A stretch of 64,000 nt of DNA from Gottschalkiaceae bacterium SANA (GTDB lineage: Bacteria > Bacillota > Clostridia > Tissierellales > GPF-1), in the NCBI GenBank assembly GCA_036323355.1, contig AP028876.1, positions 2,790,001 through 2,854,000 on the forward strand, read 5' to 3'. This document shows, in pieces, positions 16,286 through 25,515 of this stretch. The position numbers and the translations under genes were made by a program. Each line of letters starts with the position of its first letter. Position 1 is the stretch's first letter. Below the pieces are notes generated by a model. It saw only the letters and a list, made by a program, of their open reading frames with translations, was not told the DNA's origin and did no database searches.

Positions 16286-16314
16286 TTGACATGATAGAGA
16301 AAGACCCATATACT
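16286..16314 (+). promoter_or_regulatory. Strong sigma-A promoter of the his operon
   Basis: TTGACA (16286-16291), 17-nt spacer, TATACT (16309-16314). A CGCTTTAGCG inverted repeat follows at 16331-16340, in the short leader. No T-box or His-rich leader peptide is visible in the roughly 47-nt leader. Confidence 0.85.
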
Positions 16315-16367
16315 CAGAGTAAATACTTTATCGCTTTAGCGTAATAAAGCAACAGAAGGAGAAACTC

Positions 16368-17513
16368 ATGGTAAAAAACTTTCCAGATGGCGTACGTGAT
16401 TTAACCAGTGAAGATTTGCAACTTGTCGAAGAAACGGCAACCACGATCCGTCGTCTTTTCCAATCCTACGGATACCGATCTGTACAAACCCCAAGCTTTG
16501 AATCCTACGACCTATATCACTTCCCAGGTGCACCGGATCGCAATTCCATGTTGAAATGCATCGATGCTTCGGGTCGTGTTCTCGTATTACGTCCCGATGC
16601 AACAGTTCCCCTAGCAAGAATGGTCGCAATGAATTATCCACAAGAAAATTCTTTGCGCTTTTCCTATCAAACAACAATCTTCCGAAAGGCGGAAGCAGGA
16701 GTCGGCGACCTAAGTGAATGGCATCAAGCAGGAATTGAAACCTTTGGCGATGCGACCCCTGAAGTCGACGCCGAAGTTATATCCATCGGTGTTGAAGCCC
16801 TTCTCGCTCTTCAGTTGAATAATCTGCATTTTGATCTGGGTCATGCCGGATTCCTAGCAGGGCTCTTTGAGTCTCTATCCCTACAAAAGGAACAAGAGAA
16901 AGAATTGATGGGGTACGTAGAAAGCAAAAATCTACCGGAACTTGAACGGGCCATTCGCACTTGGGATCTTTCTCAGGAGGGTGCACGCGCTCTTTTACGT
17001 CTTCCCCAACTATACGGACAGCCTCAAGCCGTATTAAAGGAAGCGCGAAGCCTATGTCTAAACGAGCAAATGGAAAATGCCGTTTCTAATCTTGCGCAGG
17101 TTGTCGAGAATTTGAAAGATCTGATTGATGTGCCACTGCAACTCGATTTTGGTTTTACCAATCGTATGCATTACTATACGGGATTGATCTTCAAGGGATA
17201 TATGCAAAATGCTGGAACCGCTCTTGTATCTGGTGGTCGCTACAATGATTTGAGTACGCAATTTGGTCCCAATCGACCTGCGTGCGGATTTGGCCTCAAC
17301 CTCAGCTATCTCAGCACCCTATTGCCAAAGGCAATTGCACAGATTCCTGAGGTGGTTCGATATTCCAAGGAAACCAGAAAACTGATTCTACAAAAAGCAA
17401 GAGTTAAAAGACAAAGTGGTTCCATCGTTATCACCCTTTCAGAAGGCGCAAATTCACCAGCTGATCAAGAGGTTGTCGACCTACGGAATCTGAAGGAGGC
17501 AATTCAATGGTAA
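16368..17513 (+). CDS. hisZ: ATP phosphoribosyltransferase regulatory subunit
   Basis: 381 aa. A class II histidyl-tRNA-synthetase-like protein without anticodon domain function: the N-terminal PDGVRDLTSED, motif 2 region LRFSYQTTIFRKAE, and VSGGRYNDL near residue 285 are clear. HisZ binds the short HisG to form the active, histidine-regulated enzyme for the first step of histidine synthesis. It is the first gene of the operon, preceded by AGAAGGAG, and overlaps hisG by 7 nt. Presence of HisZ agrees with the 211-aa HisG. Confidence 0.95.
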   Translation: MVKNFPDGVRDLTSEDLQLVEETATTIRRLFQSYGYRSVQTPSFESYDLYHFPGAPDRNSMLKCIDASGRVLVLRPDATVPLARMVAMNYPQENSLRFSYQTTIFRKAEAGVGDLSEWHQAGIETFGDATPEVDAEVISIGVEALLALQLNNLHFDLGHAGFLAGLFESLSLQKEQEKELMGYVESKNLPELERAIRTWDLSQEGARALLRLPQLYGQPQAVLKEARSLCLNEQMENAVSNLAQVVENLKDLIDVPLQLDFGFTNRMHYYTGLIFKGYMQNAGTALVSGGRYNDLSTQFGPNRPACGFGLNLSYLSTLLPKAIAQIPEVVRYSKETRKLILQKARVKRQSGSIVITLSEGANSPADQEVVDLRNLKEAIQW

Positions 17514-18142
17514 AAATCGCATTAGCAAAAGGACGCCTGGCAGAAATCGCTATCGAACTTCTTCAGGCCAGTGGTTATCAGTTCCCAGACTACTCAAAGA
17601 AAAGCCGAAAGCTAGTCTTCGAAGATGAAACGAAAACCATCGGTCTTACCTTTGTCAAATCCATGGACGTTCCCATCTATGTGGAAAAAGGCGCTGCCGA
17701 TATCGGCATTGTCGGAAAAGATATTTTGATGGAAATCGAACCCGATGTCTATGAAATGCTGGATTTGAAAATGGGTGCTTGCAGAATCTGTGTAGCTGGA
17801 TACCCGAATACGAAAATTCGTCGCCAGCAATTGGTAATCGGTTCCAAATATCCCAATGTCGCTAAAAAATATTTTCAAAAGCAGGGAATCAAAACGGAAA
17901 TTGTTCACTTGAATGGTTCCGTCGAGTTGGCGCCCATTATGGGTTTGTCCGACGTGATCGTGGATATTGTGGAAAGTGGTAAAACATTAAAGGAAAACGG
18001 ACTGGTGGTATTGGAAGAGATGCATCCCATCTCCGCCCGCTTAATCGTCAACAAGGTCTCCTTAAAAACAAAAGGAAATATTGTTGAAGCCTTAATCGAA
18101 ACCCTAAGAGAGGAGACGTTGAACCGCTATGAAGATCGTTAA
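17507..18142 (+). CDS. hisG: ATP phosphoribosyltransferase, short form
   Basis: 211 aa, the short form that lacks the C-terminal regulatory domain and depends on HisZ. It joins ATP and PRPP to form N1-(5-phosphoribosyl)-ATP. The start MVKIALAKGRL, ADIGIVGKDIL and the PRPP-binding stretch SDVIVDIVESGKTLKENGL are typical. It overlaps hisD by 14 nt, so coupling is likely. Confidence 0.96.
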   Translation: MVKIALAKGRLAEIAIELLQASGYQFPDYSKKSRKLVFEDETKTIGLTFVKSMDVPIYVEKGAADIGIVGKDILMEIEPDVYEMLDLKMGACRICVAGYPNTKIRRQQLVIGSKYPNVAKKYFQKQGIKTEIVHLNGSVELAPIMGLSDVIVDIVESGKTLKENGLVVLEEMHPISARLIVNKVSLKTKGNIVEALIETLREETLNRYEDR

Positions 18143-19415
18143 GCATACAAGAGACCTAACCAAAAAAGATCTCGACACCCTCTTAAACCGTGCGGACAGC
18201 GATCTGGCTCAAGCAGAATCAATTGTTCGAAACATACTTCAAGACATTCAACAAAACGGCGATTCCGCCCTGATGACTTACACAAAAAAATTCGATTGTT
18301 CCTTTCCCCGCCCCTTGAAGGTAGCGGCGGAAACACTGAAAGAAGCCCTGGAAGCCTGCGATCCTGAATTGATCGCAACCATTACGGAAGCAGCTGACAA
18401 TATTCGATCCTTTCATCAAGAACAAGTCGAAGAAACTTGGTGGACAGAACCCCGGCCCGGCGTAAAGCTTGGACAGAAAATTACCCCCCTTGACCGTGTG
18501 GGTCTTTATATTCCCGGTGGAAAAGCCGCCTATCCTTCAACAGTTCTGATGACAGCCATTCCCGCACAAGTTGCAGGCGTACAAGAAATCGCCCTTGTAT
18601 CTCCACCACAGAATAACGGTGAAATTCATCCCATTATTCTAGCTACAGCGGCTATTTTAGGTATCGATGAAGTCTATCGAGTTGGAGGCGCTCAATCGAT
18701 TGCCGCCTTGGCCTACGGGACGGAAACCATTAAAAACGTTGACAAGATCGTCGGTCCCGGAAACCTATACGTTGCTCTGGCAAAAAAAGAAGTCTTTGGC
18801 CGCGTGGATATTGACATGATCGCAGGTCCCAGCGAGATCGCCATCATCGCCGACGAAACTGCCAATCCAATCTTTGTCGCTGCCGATCTTTTAAGTCAGG
18901 CAGAGCATGACGAAAGAGCCGCTTCTATTTTGATTACCACGAGTCAAGCTTTAGCAAAAAGTGTGCAAGCTGAAATCGAAATTCAATTGAACCAGTTAGA
19001 TCGACAAACCATTATAAAAGCATCTTTAGAAAACTACGGCACTATCTTCCTAACAAGCACGCTGGAAGAAGCCGTTGACATTTCAAACATGCTGGCGCCA
19101 GAGCACCTTGAACTACAGATGAAAGATCCAATGAAATGGGTCCCTAAAATTCGCCATGCCGGCGCAATCTTTATTGGTCCCTATACACCAGAACCCATCG
19201 GGGATTACTTTGCAGGACCCAATCACACCTTGCCAACATCCGGCACGGCTCGATTCGCCTCCCCCCTTGGCACCTATGATTATTGCAAACGAAGCAGTCT
19301 GGTCTTCTATGATCAGACCGCCTTATCGGCTGTAAGCAAACGGGTCGCCGCCTTTGCACGAGAAGAAGGCCTCGACGCCCACGCCTACGCCATAGAAAGG
19401 AGAGTCGAGTCATGA
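18129..19415 (+). CDS. hisD: Histidinol dehydrogenase
   Basis: 428 aa, usual family length. It catalyses the last two oxidations, L-histidinol to L-histidine with two NAD+. Visible motifs are GLYIPGGKAAYPSTVLM, KIVGPGNLYVA, MIAGPSEIAIIADE and the catalytic/zinc region APEHLEL, with the C-terminal HTLPTSGTARF. ATG 18129 is within the hisG 3' end, and its stop overlaps the hisC start in ATGA. Confidence 0.97.
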   Translation: MKIVKHTRDLTKKDLDTLLNRADSDLAQAESIVRNILQDIQQNGDSALMTYTKKFDCSFPRPLKVAAETLKEALEACDPELIATITEAADNIRSFHQEQVEETWWTEPRPGVKLGQKITPLDRVGLYIPGGKAAYPSTVLMTAIPAQVAGVQEIALVSPPQNNGEIHPIILATAAILGIDEVYRVGGAQSIAALAYGTETIKNVDKIVGPGNLYVALAKKEVFGRVDIDMIAGPSEIAIIADETANPIFVAADLLSQAEHDERAASILITTSQALAKSVQAEIEIQLNQLDRQTIIKASLENYGTIFLTSTLEEAVDISNMLAPEHLELQMKDPMKWVPKIRHAGAIFIGPYTPEPIGDYFAGPNHTLPTSGTARFASPLGTYDYCKRSSLVFYDQTALSAVSKRVAAFAREEGLDAHAYAIERRVES

Positions 19416-20470
19416 ATCCATATTTGCGCAAGAACGTGCAGGCGATCATGCCATATAAAACCGATACCAGCGAATACGAGGTCATGCTTCATGCCAATGA
19501 GAATCCATTCAATCCCTTTCGCGATTTAAAACACGAGATTATGAATGCCCTCTTTGAGTGCAATGGGAATCGCTACCCAAGCATCGATGCTGCGCCCCTT
19601 CGGGCCGCTTTAGCAAAGGACATGGGCTTTTCGCAAAATCAGATTCTTTGCGGAAACGGATCTGACGAGATCCTTCAAATGATTGTTCAAGCCTTTATCG
19701 ATCCCGATGACACCATTATCAGCTTGGCCCCCACCTTTTCCATGTATCAATTCTTTGCTGAGGTGCAAGGCGCAAACTTTATCCATGTTTCAGCTGACCC
19801 AATAACCCTGCAGGCTTCCCTAGAAGAATTGGCGAGTCAAGCCAATGCATCAAAGGCAAAATTGATTATCCTTTGCAACCCCAACAATCCGACCGGACAG
19901 GGATTTTCCAAAGAAGAGATCATGACTCTAATTCATTCAACGAAAAGCTTAGTTCTTGTGGATGAAGCCTATATCGAATTCTACGGCGAATCCATGATTC
20001 ATGAGATCAATACTTGTCAGCGACTAATTGTCACCCGCACATTTTCCAAGGCCTATGGCCTAGCGGGGATTCGCGTAGGTTATGCGGTGGCTGACGCATC
20101 TTTGATTGCATCACTGGATCGGGTTCGCGCTCCTTATAATTTAAATGCAGCTAGCCAGGCCATCGCTATGGTTGCCTTGAAGAACAAACAACTCTTTGAA
20201 AAACAAATCTCGCTTTTGTTGCAGGAACGTGATCGAATGGAACGCACCCTAGTAGAATACCCAGGTCTTTCCCTGTTTCCAACCAAGGCGAACTTCATCT
20301 TGATTCGCTCGGAAGAGGCCGAAAATATCGAAAAGGCCTGCCTTAAATCTTCCATCCAAATCCGCGGATATCAATCTTCAGGCTTATTAAAGAATTGTCT
20401 GCGAATCAGCATTGGCAAGCCCGAAGAAAACGATCAGCTACTGACCATCTTTAAGGAGGTGCATGCATGA
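19412..20470 (+). CDS. hisC: Histidinol-phosphate aminotransferase
   Basis: 352 aa, a class I/II PLP aminotransferase converting imidazole-acetol phosphate and glutamate to histidinol phosphate. The motifs CNPNNPTG, LVDEAYIEF and the PLP lysine in TRTFSKAYGLAGIRVGY are present. It starts in a 4-nt overlap with hisD and ends in a 4-nt overlap with hisB. Confidence 0.96.
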   Translation: MNPYLRKNVQAIMPYKTDTSEYEVMLHANENPFNPFRDLKHEIMNALFECNGNRYPSIDAAPLRAALAKDMGFSQNQILCGNGSDEILQMIVQAFIDPDDTIISLAPTFSMYQFFAEVQGANFIHVSADPITLQASLEELASQANASKAKLIILCNPNNPTGQGFSKEEIMTLIHSTKSLVLVDEAYIEFYGESMIHEINTCQRLIVTRTFSKAYGLAGIRVGYAVADASLIASLDRVRAPYNLNAASQAIAMVALKNKQLFEKQISLLLQERDRMERTLVEYPGLSLFPTKANFILIRSEEAENIEKACLKSSIQIRGYQSSGLLKNCLRISIGKPEENDQLLTIFKEVHA

Positions 20471-21051
20471 GAACTGCCAGCATCGTACGTAACACCTTGG
20501 AAACCAAAATCAATTGCACCATAAGTCTTGAAGAAGGAAAATCATCCGTTTCAACAGGAATTGGATTTTTCGACCATATGCTCATATTAATGGCCAAGCA
20601 CGGCCGTTTCACCCTAAAACTACAGACCGACGGAGACTTGGAAGTGGACACCCACCATACTGTCGAAGATATCGGTATTGTCATGGGACAAGCCTTTCGT
20701 CAAGCCTTGGGTGACCGAAAAGGTTTGATTCGATACGGCACGACCTTTACACCCATGGACGAAGCCCTCTCTAGAGTCTGCACCGATATCGGCGGTCGAT
20801 TCTTTCTCGTATACGAGGTCCCAAACCTACGCGAGCATGTCGGCGACTTGGAATGTGAAACCATTGAAGAGTTTTTTATCGCCTTCGCACAAAACGCGAA
20901 GATCAATCTGCATATTTCGACCCTTTCCGGTCGCAATCAGCACCATATTTTTGAATCCGTTTTCAAAGGAGTTGGACGCGCATTAAAAAAAGCGTGCATA
21001 ATAGATCCAACGATCAATGGGTATCTTTCAACGAAAGGGGTGATCGAATGA
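20467..21051 (+). CDS. hisB: Imidazoleglycerol-phosphate dehydratase
   Basis: 194 aa, the monofunctional dehydratase, with metal-binding GFFDHML, DTHHTVEDIGI and GRNQHHIFESVFK. It lacks the N-terminal histidinol-phosphatase domain of the enterobacterial HisB, so another gene must supply the phosphatase. It overlaps hisC and hisH by ATGA junctions. Confidence 0.96.
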   Translation: MRTASIVRNTLETKINCTISLEEGKSSVSTGIGFFDHMLILMAKHGRFTLKLQTDGDLEVDTHHTVEDIGIVMGQAFRQALGDRKGLIRYGTTFTPMDEALSRVCTDIGGRFFLVYEVPNLREHVGDLECETIEEFFIAFAQNAKINLHISTLSGRNQHHIFESVFKGVGRALKKACIIDPTINGYLSTKGVIE

Positions 21052-21653
21052 TCGCGATCATCGATTACGGTGTGGGAAACTTAAAGAATGTCCGCCATGT
21101 ATGTAAACTTCTTGAGATTCCCGCCCAAGTCACCCGAGACCCCGAATTCATTCGGGCAGCAGATGCCATTATCCTCCCGGGAGTTGGCGCCTTTCGAGAC
21201 GCCATCAAAAATCTAAAAAAGTACGATCTAATCGATTTATTAAAGGAAGAAGCCCAAAGTGGAAAGCCCTTCTTGGGCATCTGCCTTGGCATGCAAGTTC
21301 TTTTTGAAAAAAGTTACGAAGACGGCCAATGGGAAGGCTTAGGATTGATCGAAGGCGAAGTCGTTCGCTTTGAAGATGTTCCAAAAGTCCCGCATATGGG
21401 ATGGAATACCCTGACCAAAATGAACGAAAGTCCCATTACCAAGAATATTGAGGACGATTCCTATGTTTATTTTGTTCACTCCTATCACGCCCTTTGCAAG
21501 AATCCTCAAGACGTGATCTTCGCAACGGAATATGGCAAAATGGTTCCAGCCCTTGTTCAAAAAGGTAATGTGCTGGGCATGCAATTCCACCCGGAAAAAA
21601 GCGCCGATGTAGGCCTGCAACTATTAATGAATTTTAAGGAGATGATAGGATGA
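21048..21653 (+). CDS. hisH: Imidazole glycerol phosphate synthase, glutamine amidotransferase subunit
   Basis: 201 aa, class I glutaminase that supplies ammonia to HisF. Catalytic triad visible: nucleophile Cys in GICLGMQVLF and His/Glu in GMQFHPEKS. The start MIAIIDYGVGNLKNV at ATG 21048 overlaps the hisB stop (ATGA); a longer frame from 20994 is only the shadow of hisB. It overlaps hisA by 4 nt. Confidence 0.96.
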   Translation: MIAIIDYGVGNLKNVRHVCKLLEIPAQVTRDPEFIRAADAIILPGVGAFRDAIKNLKKYDLIDLLKEEAQSGKPFLGICLGMQVLFEKSYEDGQWEGLGLIEGEVVRFEDVPKVPHMGWNTLTKMNESPITKNIEDDSYVYFVHSYHALCKNPQDVIFATEYGKMVPALVQKGNVLGMQFHPEKSADVGLQLLMNFKEMIG

Positions 21654-22366
21654 TTGTTTTTCCAGCTATCGATATTAAAGACGGACAATGTGTCCGCCTC
21701 TTTCAAGGCAAAAAAGAAGAAGTAACTGTCTATGGCCAAGATCCGGTTATCATGGCCCAAAAGTGGGAAGCAGAGGGAGCAAAATGGCTCCATGTTGTTG
21801 ATCTTGACGGCGCCTTTACTGGCCAGCCCCAAAACCATGAAGCCATTATGAATATTGCAAAATCCATTGCCATTCCCATTGAGGTCGGCGGCGGCATTCG
21901 AACCGAAGCCCAGGCACGCGCCTACCTTGAAGCCGGCGTGCAGCGAGTAATTTTTGGCACATCAGCCGTCAACAATCCCGGTTTGCTGAAAAAACTCACA
22001 GGAGAATTTCCAGGACAAATTGCTGTATCCATCGATGCCAAGGACGGGCTTGTCCGTGTGGAAGGCTGGGTGAAGGGATCCGCTATTGATGCGGTGCTTT
22101 TTGCCGAGGAACTCTTTGCCATGGGCATTGATACCTTTGTTGTCACCGATATTCGACGTGACGGTGCCATGACAGGACCCAATTTGGAAATTATGACTGA
22201 AATTAAAGAAAAAATTCCCGCACAGCTGATTGTAAGCGGTGGTGTCCGATCCAATGATGATCTTTTTCAAGCGAAAAAGCATGGTTTTTATGGCGCAATT
22301 ACCGGCAAAGCCCTTTACGAAGGTGCCATTCAATTAAGCGAATTTGCGGAGGAAGAATCATGTTAG
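21650..22366 (+). CDS. hisA: ProFAR isomerase
   Basis: 238 aa (beta/alpha)8 barrel. The catalytic Asp residues are in FPAIDIKDG and VTDIRRDGAMTG, with phosphate-binding GGGIRT and SGGVRS loops. It catalyses the Amadori isomerisation of ProFAR to PRFAR. Its end overlaps hisF by 7 nt. Confidence 0.96.
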   Translation: MIVFPAIDIKDGQCVRLFQGKKEEVTVYGQDPVIMAQKWEAEGAKWLHVVDLDGAFTGQPQNHEAIMNIAKSIAIPIEVGGGIRTEAQARAYLEAGVQRVIFGTSAVNNPGLLKKLTGEFPGQIAVSIDAKDGLVRVEGWVKGSAIDAVLFAEELFAMGIDTFVVTDIRRDGAMTGPNLEIMTEIKEKIPAQLIVSGGVRSNDDLFQAKKHGFYGAITGKALYEGAIQLSEFAEEESC

Positions 22367-23109
22367 CCAAGCGCATTATCCCCTGCCTAGACGTTGACCA
22401 CGGCCGGGTGGTAAAAGGAAAGAAATTTAAATCCATTCAAGACGTTGCAGATCCGGTCCAACTGGCTAGGCGTTACTCCCTGGAAGGGGCAGATGAGTTG
22501 GTCTTTTACGATATCACCGCTTCTTCGGAGAATCGCGGAATTTTCCTCGATACCGTAGAACGGGTAGCGGAAGAGGTGCGCATTCCCTTTACCATCGGTG
22601 GTGGCATCCGAACGCCCGATGACTTTCGAAAGGTTTTATTGGCCGGTGCCGACAAGGTCTCCGTCAATACGGCAGCCGTGCTCAACCCAGAATTAATCGC
22701 TCAGGCTGCGGGCATCTATGGCAATCAATGCGTCGTTCTTTCCATCGATGCCAAGAATCAGGGCGATCATTGGGAAGTCTTTATTCACGGTGGAAGAACC
22801 GCCACTGGCATTGATGTGGTTGAATGGGCAAAACAAGGGGAAGCCCTTGGAGCCGGTGAAATCTGTCTAAACGCCATCGATGCTGACGGTGTTAAAACAG
22901 GCTATGCCTTGGAAATTACCAAGGCCGTCAGCCAGGCTGTAGGCATCCCCATTATCGCATCGGGCGGTGCCGGAGAAATGGTTCATTTTGCTCATGTCTT
23001 AGAAGGCGGTGCCGATGCGGCCCTGGCTGCCAGTGTCTTCCACTATGAACAAATTCCCATTCCGACATTAAAAGACTATTTACGCAACCGCGGATTAATT
23101 ATCCGGTAA
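22360..23109 (+). CDS. hisF: Imidazole glycerol phosphate synthase, cyclase subunit
   Basis: 249 aa barrel homologous to HisA. Catalytic Asp in [14 protein letters not shown] and [12 protein letters not shown], with [10 protein letters not shown] and [11 protein letters not shown] phosphate loops. With HisH it forms IGP and AICAR from PRFAR and ammonia. A 12-nt gap containing AAGGAGG separates it from hisIE. Confidence 0.97.
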   Translation: MLAKRIIPCLDVDHGRVVKGKKFKSIQDVADPVQLARRYSLEGADELVFYDITASSENRGIFLDTVERVAEEVRIPFTIGGGIRTPDDFRKVLLAGADKVSVNTAAVLNPELIAQAAGIYGNQCVVLSIDAKNQGDHWEVFIHGGRTATGIDVVEWAKQGEALGAGEICLNAIDADGVKTGYALEITKAVSQAVGIPIIASGGAGEMVHFAHVLEGGADAALAASVFHYEQIPIPTLKDYLRNRGLIIR

Positions 23110-23121
23110 GGAGGACAAAAT

Positions 23122-23742
23122 ATGAAACTTGCAATCGACAAACTACAATTTAACCAAGCTGGTTTAATCCCGGCAATCGTCCAGGACGAAACAAGCGGTG
23201 CCGTCTTAATGCTGGCTTATATGAATGAGGAATCTTTGAAAAAAACGATGGAGACCAAAGAAACCTGGTTTTACTCCAGAAGCCGCCAAGAACTCTGGAA
23301 CAAGGGCAAAACCAGCGGCAATACCCAAGCCGTAAGCTCTCTTCTCTACGATTGCGACGGCGATACCTTACTGGTGCTTGTGAATCCAGCTGGTCCCGCC
23401 TGCCATACCGGCAAGACCTCTTGCTTCTACCGCACCTTGGATGAGTCTCCCCTGCCTAAGGCAACCATGCTCAGCATTTTGGAAAGCTTGGTTCTAGAGC
23501 GAAAAGAAACCCCTGTCGAGGGTTCTTACACCAACTACCTGTTCGACAAGGGCATCGATAAAATTTTAAAGAAGGTTGGCGAGGAAAATGCCGAAGTCAT
23601 CATCGCGGCAAAAAATCCCGACCGGGAAGAAGTGGTCTACGAAACAGCCGACCTGGTCTATCACCTGACCGTGCTTCTTGCGGAAAGAGAAATCTCTTGG
23701 GATGAAATTATGCAAGAATTGAAAAAAAGACACAAAAAATAA
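23122..23742 (+). CDS. hisIE: Bifunctional phosphoribosyl-AMP cyclohydrolase / phosphoribosyl-ATP pyrophosphatase
   Basis: 206 aa, a fusion of HisI (about 1-110; [20 protein letters not shown], the zinc-site CDGDTLLV and [12 protein letters not shown]) and HisE (about 115-206; [20 protein letters not shown] and [11 protein letters not shown]). It carries out steps two and three of the pathway and is the last gene of the operon, directly followed by a strong terminator. Confidence 0.96.
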   Translation: MKLAIDKLQFNQAGLIPAIVQDETSGAVLMLAYMNEESLKKTMETKETWFYSRSRQELWNKGKTSGNTQAVSSLLYDCDGDTLLVLVNPAGPACHTGKTSCFYRTLDESPLPKATMLSILESLVLERKETPVEGSYTNYLFDKGIDKILKKVGEENAEVIIAAKNPDREEVVYETADLVYHLTVLLAEREISWDEIMQELKKRHKK

Positions 23743-23768
23743 TGCGAGCAAGCTCGCATTATTTTTTT
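23734..23768. terminator. Bidirectional terminator between hisIE and the ADP-ribosylglycohydrolase gene
   Basis: A roughly 15-bp stem (AAAAAATAATGCGAG / CTCGCATTATTTTTT) with loop CAAG. It serves two converging genes. Confidence 0.9.
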
Positions 23769-24654
23769 ATCCACCAATCAATTTTTCAATCGTTTCTTTC
23801 TCTCGCAGGGCATCAATCCAAGCCTTTGGAATTCCCTCGACGCCATGAAAAGCCCCCAAAACCATCCCCACAAACATGCCACGCGCCGCCGAATCTCCGC
23901 CCGCCATGGCATTGGCTTCAAGTGCCAAGGCATAATTTTCCTCAAAACATTTAATCAGATAAATGCTGGATGGAAGCGCATGGGCAATATCACAAGTTTG
24001 ACCAAAATTCTTGATCACATCATTGGCCTGCAAAGAATCTGCTTTCAAGCCCTTTGTGATCAAGGGCCCAATGGTGCTATCGGCCGGAAGATCGCTGACA
24101 GCTTTTTCTATAGCATCCATGGGTTGAACCCCTTCAACGACCAGCTTTACTACACTTGCTAAAAACTGAGCCGCGTCTAAAACTTTTCTGGAACGATGTG
24201 TAATCGCAGTCTCCTCTTGCACATAGTTAAACAGATTTGGGTCATTATAATAGTAATACAATAAAGGCGCTATCCGTACCGCCCCACCAAGCTCCGTACT
24301 CATGGATCCAGCGGGAAATTTTCCAGCCATCATCTGATCATAAGTCTCATGACTTGCGTGATCATGATAACCCTTGTACTTCCCCATCTTCACTTTCCAT
24401 TCCAGATAAAATCGATCCCGATTCCAGCCCTTGTTCTGATCTAAAGAATCTAGCAGCCAAAGGGTTTGATCCCCATAATGGGTGAAATCTCCAGCCACTT
24501 TTCCCGGATGATAATGTGTACTTGGCGGCAGTAACTCTTCAACCAATCCAACTTCCTTACGGATTCGTTCTTGATCATAAATCCAATGAACACCTAATGC
24601 GTGGGAATCCGCAACCAAACTCCCCCATAATAATCCTTGCAGTCTACGATACAT
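23767..24654 (-). CDS. ADP-ribosylglycohydrolase family protein
   Basis: 295 aa. All-alpha fold of the ADP-ribosyl-(dinitrogen reductase) hydrolase family: N-terminal GLLWGSLVADSHALGVHW, then GDFTHYGDQTLWLL and the C-terminal GGDSAARGMFVGMVLGAFHG carrying the acidic metal ligands of this family. The N-terminal Mg site usually contains GDxxG(A) with TD residues; here it reads VADSHALG, so the substrate and even activity should be treated with care. ATG 24654 is 6 nt after GAGGAGG; two in-frame ATGs upstream are worse. It converges with the his operon and has no partner gene (no DraT or macrodomain nearby). Confidence 0.85.
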   Translation of the reverse strand: MYRRLQGLLWGSLVADSHALGVHWIYDQERIRKEVGLVEELLPPSTHYHPGKVAGDFTHYGDQTLWLLDSLDQNKGWNRDRFYLEWKVKMGKYKGYHDHASHETYDQMMAGKFPAGSMSTELGGAVRIAPLLYYYYNDPNLFNYVQEETAITHRSRKVLDAAQFLASVVKLVVEGVQPMDAIEKAVSDLPADSTIGPLITKGLKADSLQANDVIKNFGQTCDIAHALPSSIYLIKCFEENYALALEANAMAGGDSAARGMFVGMVLGAFHGVEGIPKAWIDALREKETIEKLIGG

Positions 24655-24740
24655 AGGCATCCTCCTCTCTATCCTATACATACCCGAAAAAGAAATAAGA
24701 AACGAATGGCCTTGGCCTTTTCTCTTTCTTCTTAAAATTT

Positions 24741-24790
24741 GTTAAAAATAGTTTTAAAAAATTTCCTTCCGCTTGCTTAATCTGTATAAT
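24741..24790 (+). promoter_or_regulatory. Promoter with direct repeats upstream of the response regulator
   Basis: TATAAT at 24785-24790 with a poor -35. Upstream are two 10-bp direct repeats, GTTAAAAATA (24741-24750) and GTTTTAAAAA (24751-24760), the arrangement bound by OmpR/PhoB-type regulators. Autoregulation is inferred. Confidence 0.45.
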
Positions 24791-24813
24791 GATAGTATTG
24801 GGGAGGAATTCAA

Positions 24814-25515
24814 ATGGAAATGAAAATCCTAATCGCGGAAGATGATCGAGAAATTCGAGAGCTCGTCCGCATGCATTTGGAAACCGACGGATATACCGTC
24901 GTAGAAGCGGAAAACGGCCAGGCTGCCATTGATCTTTTTCATCCAAACAGCTTCCATCTAGTCTTGTTAGATCTGATGATGCCAGTCAAAGGTGGACTTG
25001 AAACCCTGCAAGAAATTCGTGAGCAAAGTGAAGTACCCGTTATTCTCTTAACCGCAAAGGGAAAAGACGAGGACAAGGTAGTCGGATTCGGCTTGGGTGC
25101 TGACGATTATTTGGTCAAGCCTTTCAGTATGGTCGAACTGCTCTCACGAGTCAAAGCGCAACTCAGACGCTATACGAAGTATACGGCTTACGCGCCTACA
25201 CAATCATCCATTTTGAATAATGGAAGTCTTCGCTTGGATCAAAAACGATTTGAATGTAAGAAAAATGATGAGGTTATTAAACTCAATCCCATGGAAATGA
25301 AATTGCTGACTTTCTTTATGGAGAATATTGGCACCACTTTCACTAAAAAACAATTATTTGAAAACGTCTGGGGCGAGCCCTTTTTTGGAGATAATAATAC
25401 GGTAATGGTTCATATCAATTTCTTGAGAAATAAGATTGAAGATGATACCAAAAATCCAATGTATATCCGAACCATTCACGGAATCGGATATCGAATGGAA
25501 TCCCATCGTGACTAA
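24814..25515 (+). CDS. Response regulator, OmpR/PhoB family
   Basis: 233 aa. The receiver domain (about 3-118) has acidic residues in AEDDREI, phospho-acceptor Asp53 in LVLLDLMMP and the conserved Thr/Lys (LTAKGK). A winged-helix DNA-binding domain follows (about 130-230; FLRNKIEDD, RTIHGIGYRME). GGGGAGG precedes ATG. The sensor kinase gene overlaps its 3' end by 8 nt, so the two form a cognate pair. Confidence 0.95.
   Translation: MEMKILIAEDDREIRELVRMHLETDGYTVVEAENGQAAIDLFHPNSFHLVLLDLMMPVKGGLETLQEIREQSEVPVILLTAKGKDEDKVVGFGLGADDYLVKPFSMVELLSRVKAQLRRYTKYTAYAPTQSSILNNGSLRLDQKRFECKKNDEVIKLNPMEMKLLTFFMENIGTTFTKKQLFENVWGEPFFGDNNTVMVHINFLRNKIEDDTKNPMYIRTIHGIGYRMESHRD

Noticed and set aside
16315-16367. 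T-box or His leader peptide before hisZ
   Set aside because: The leader is only about 47 nt, without a T-box sequence, specifier stem or His codon run.
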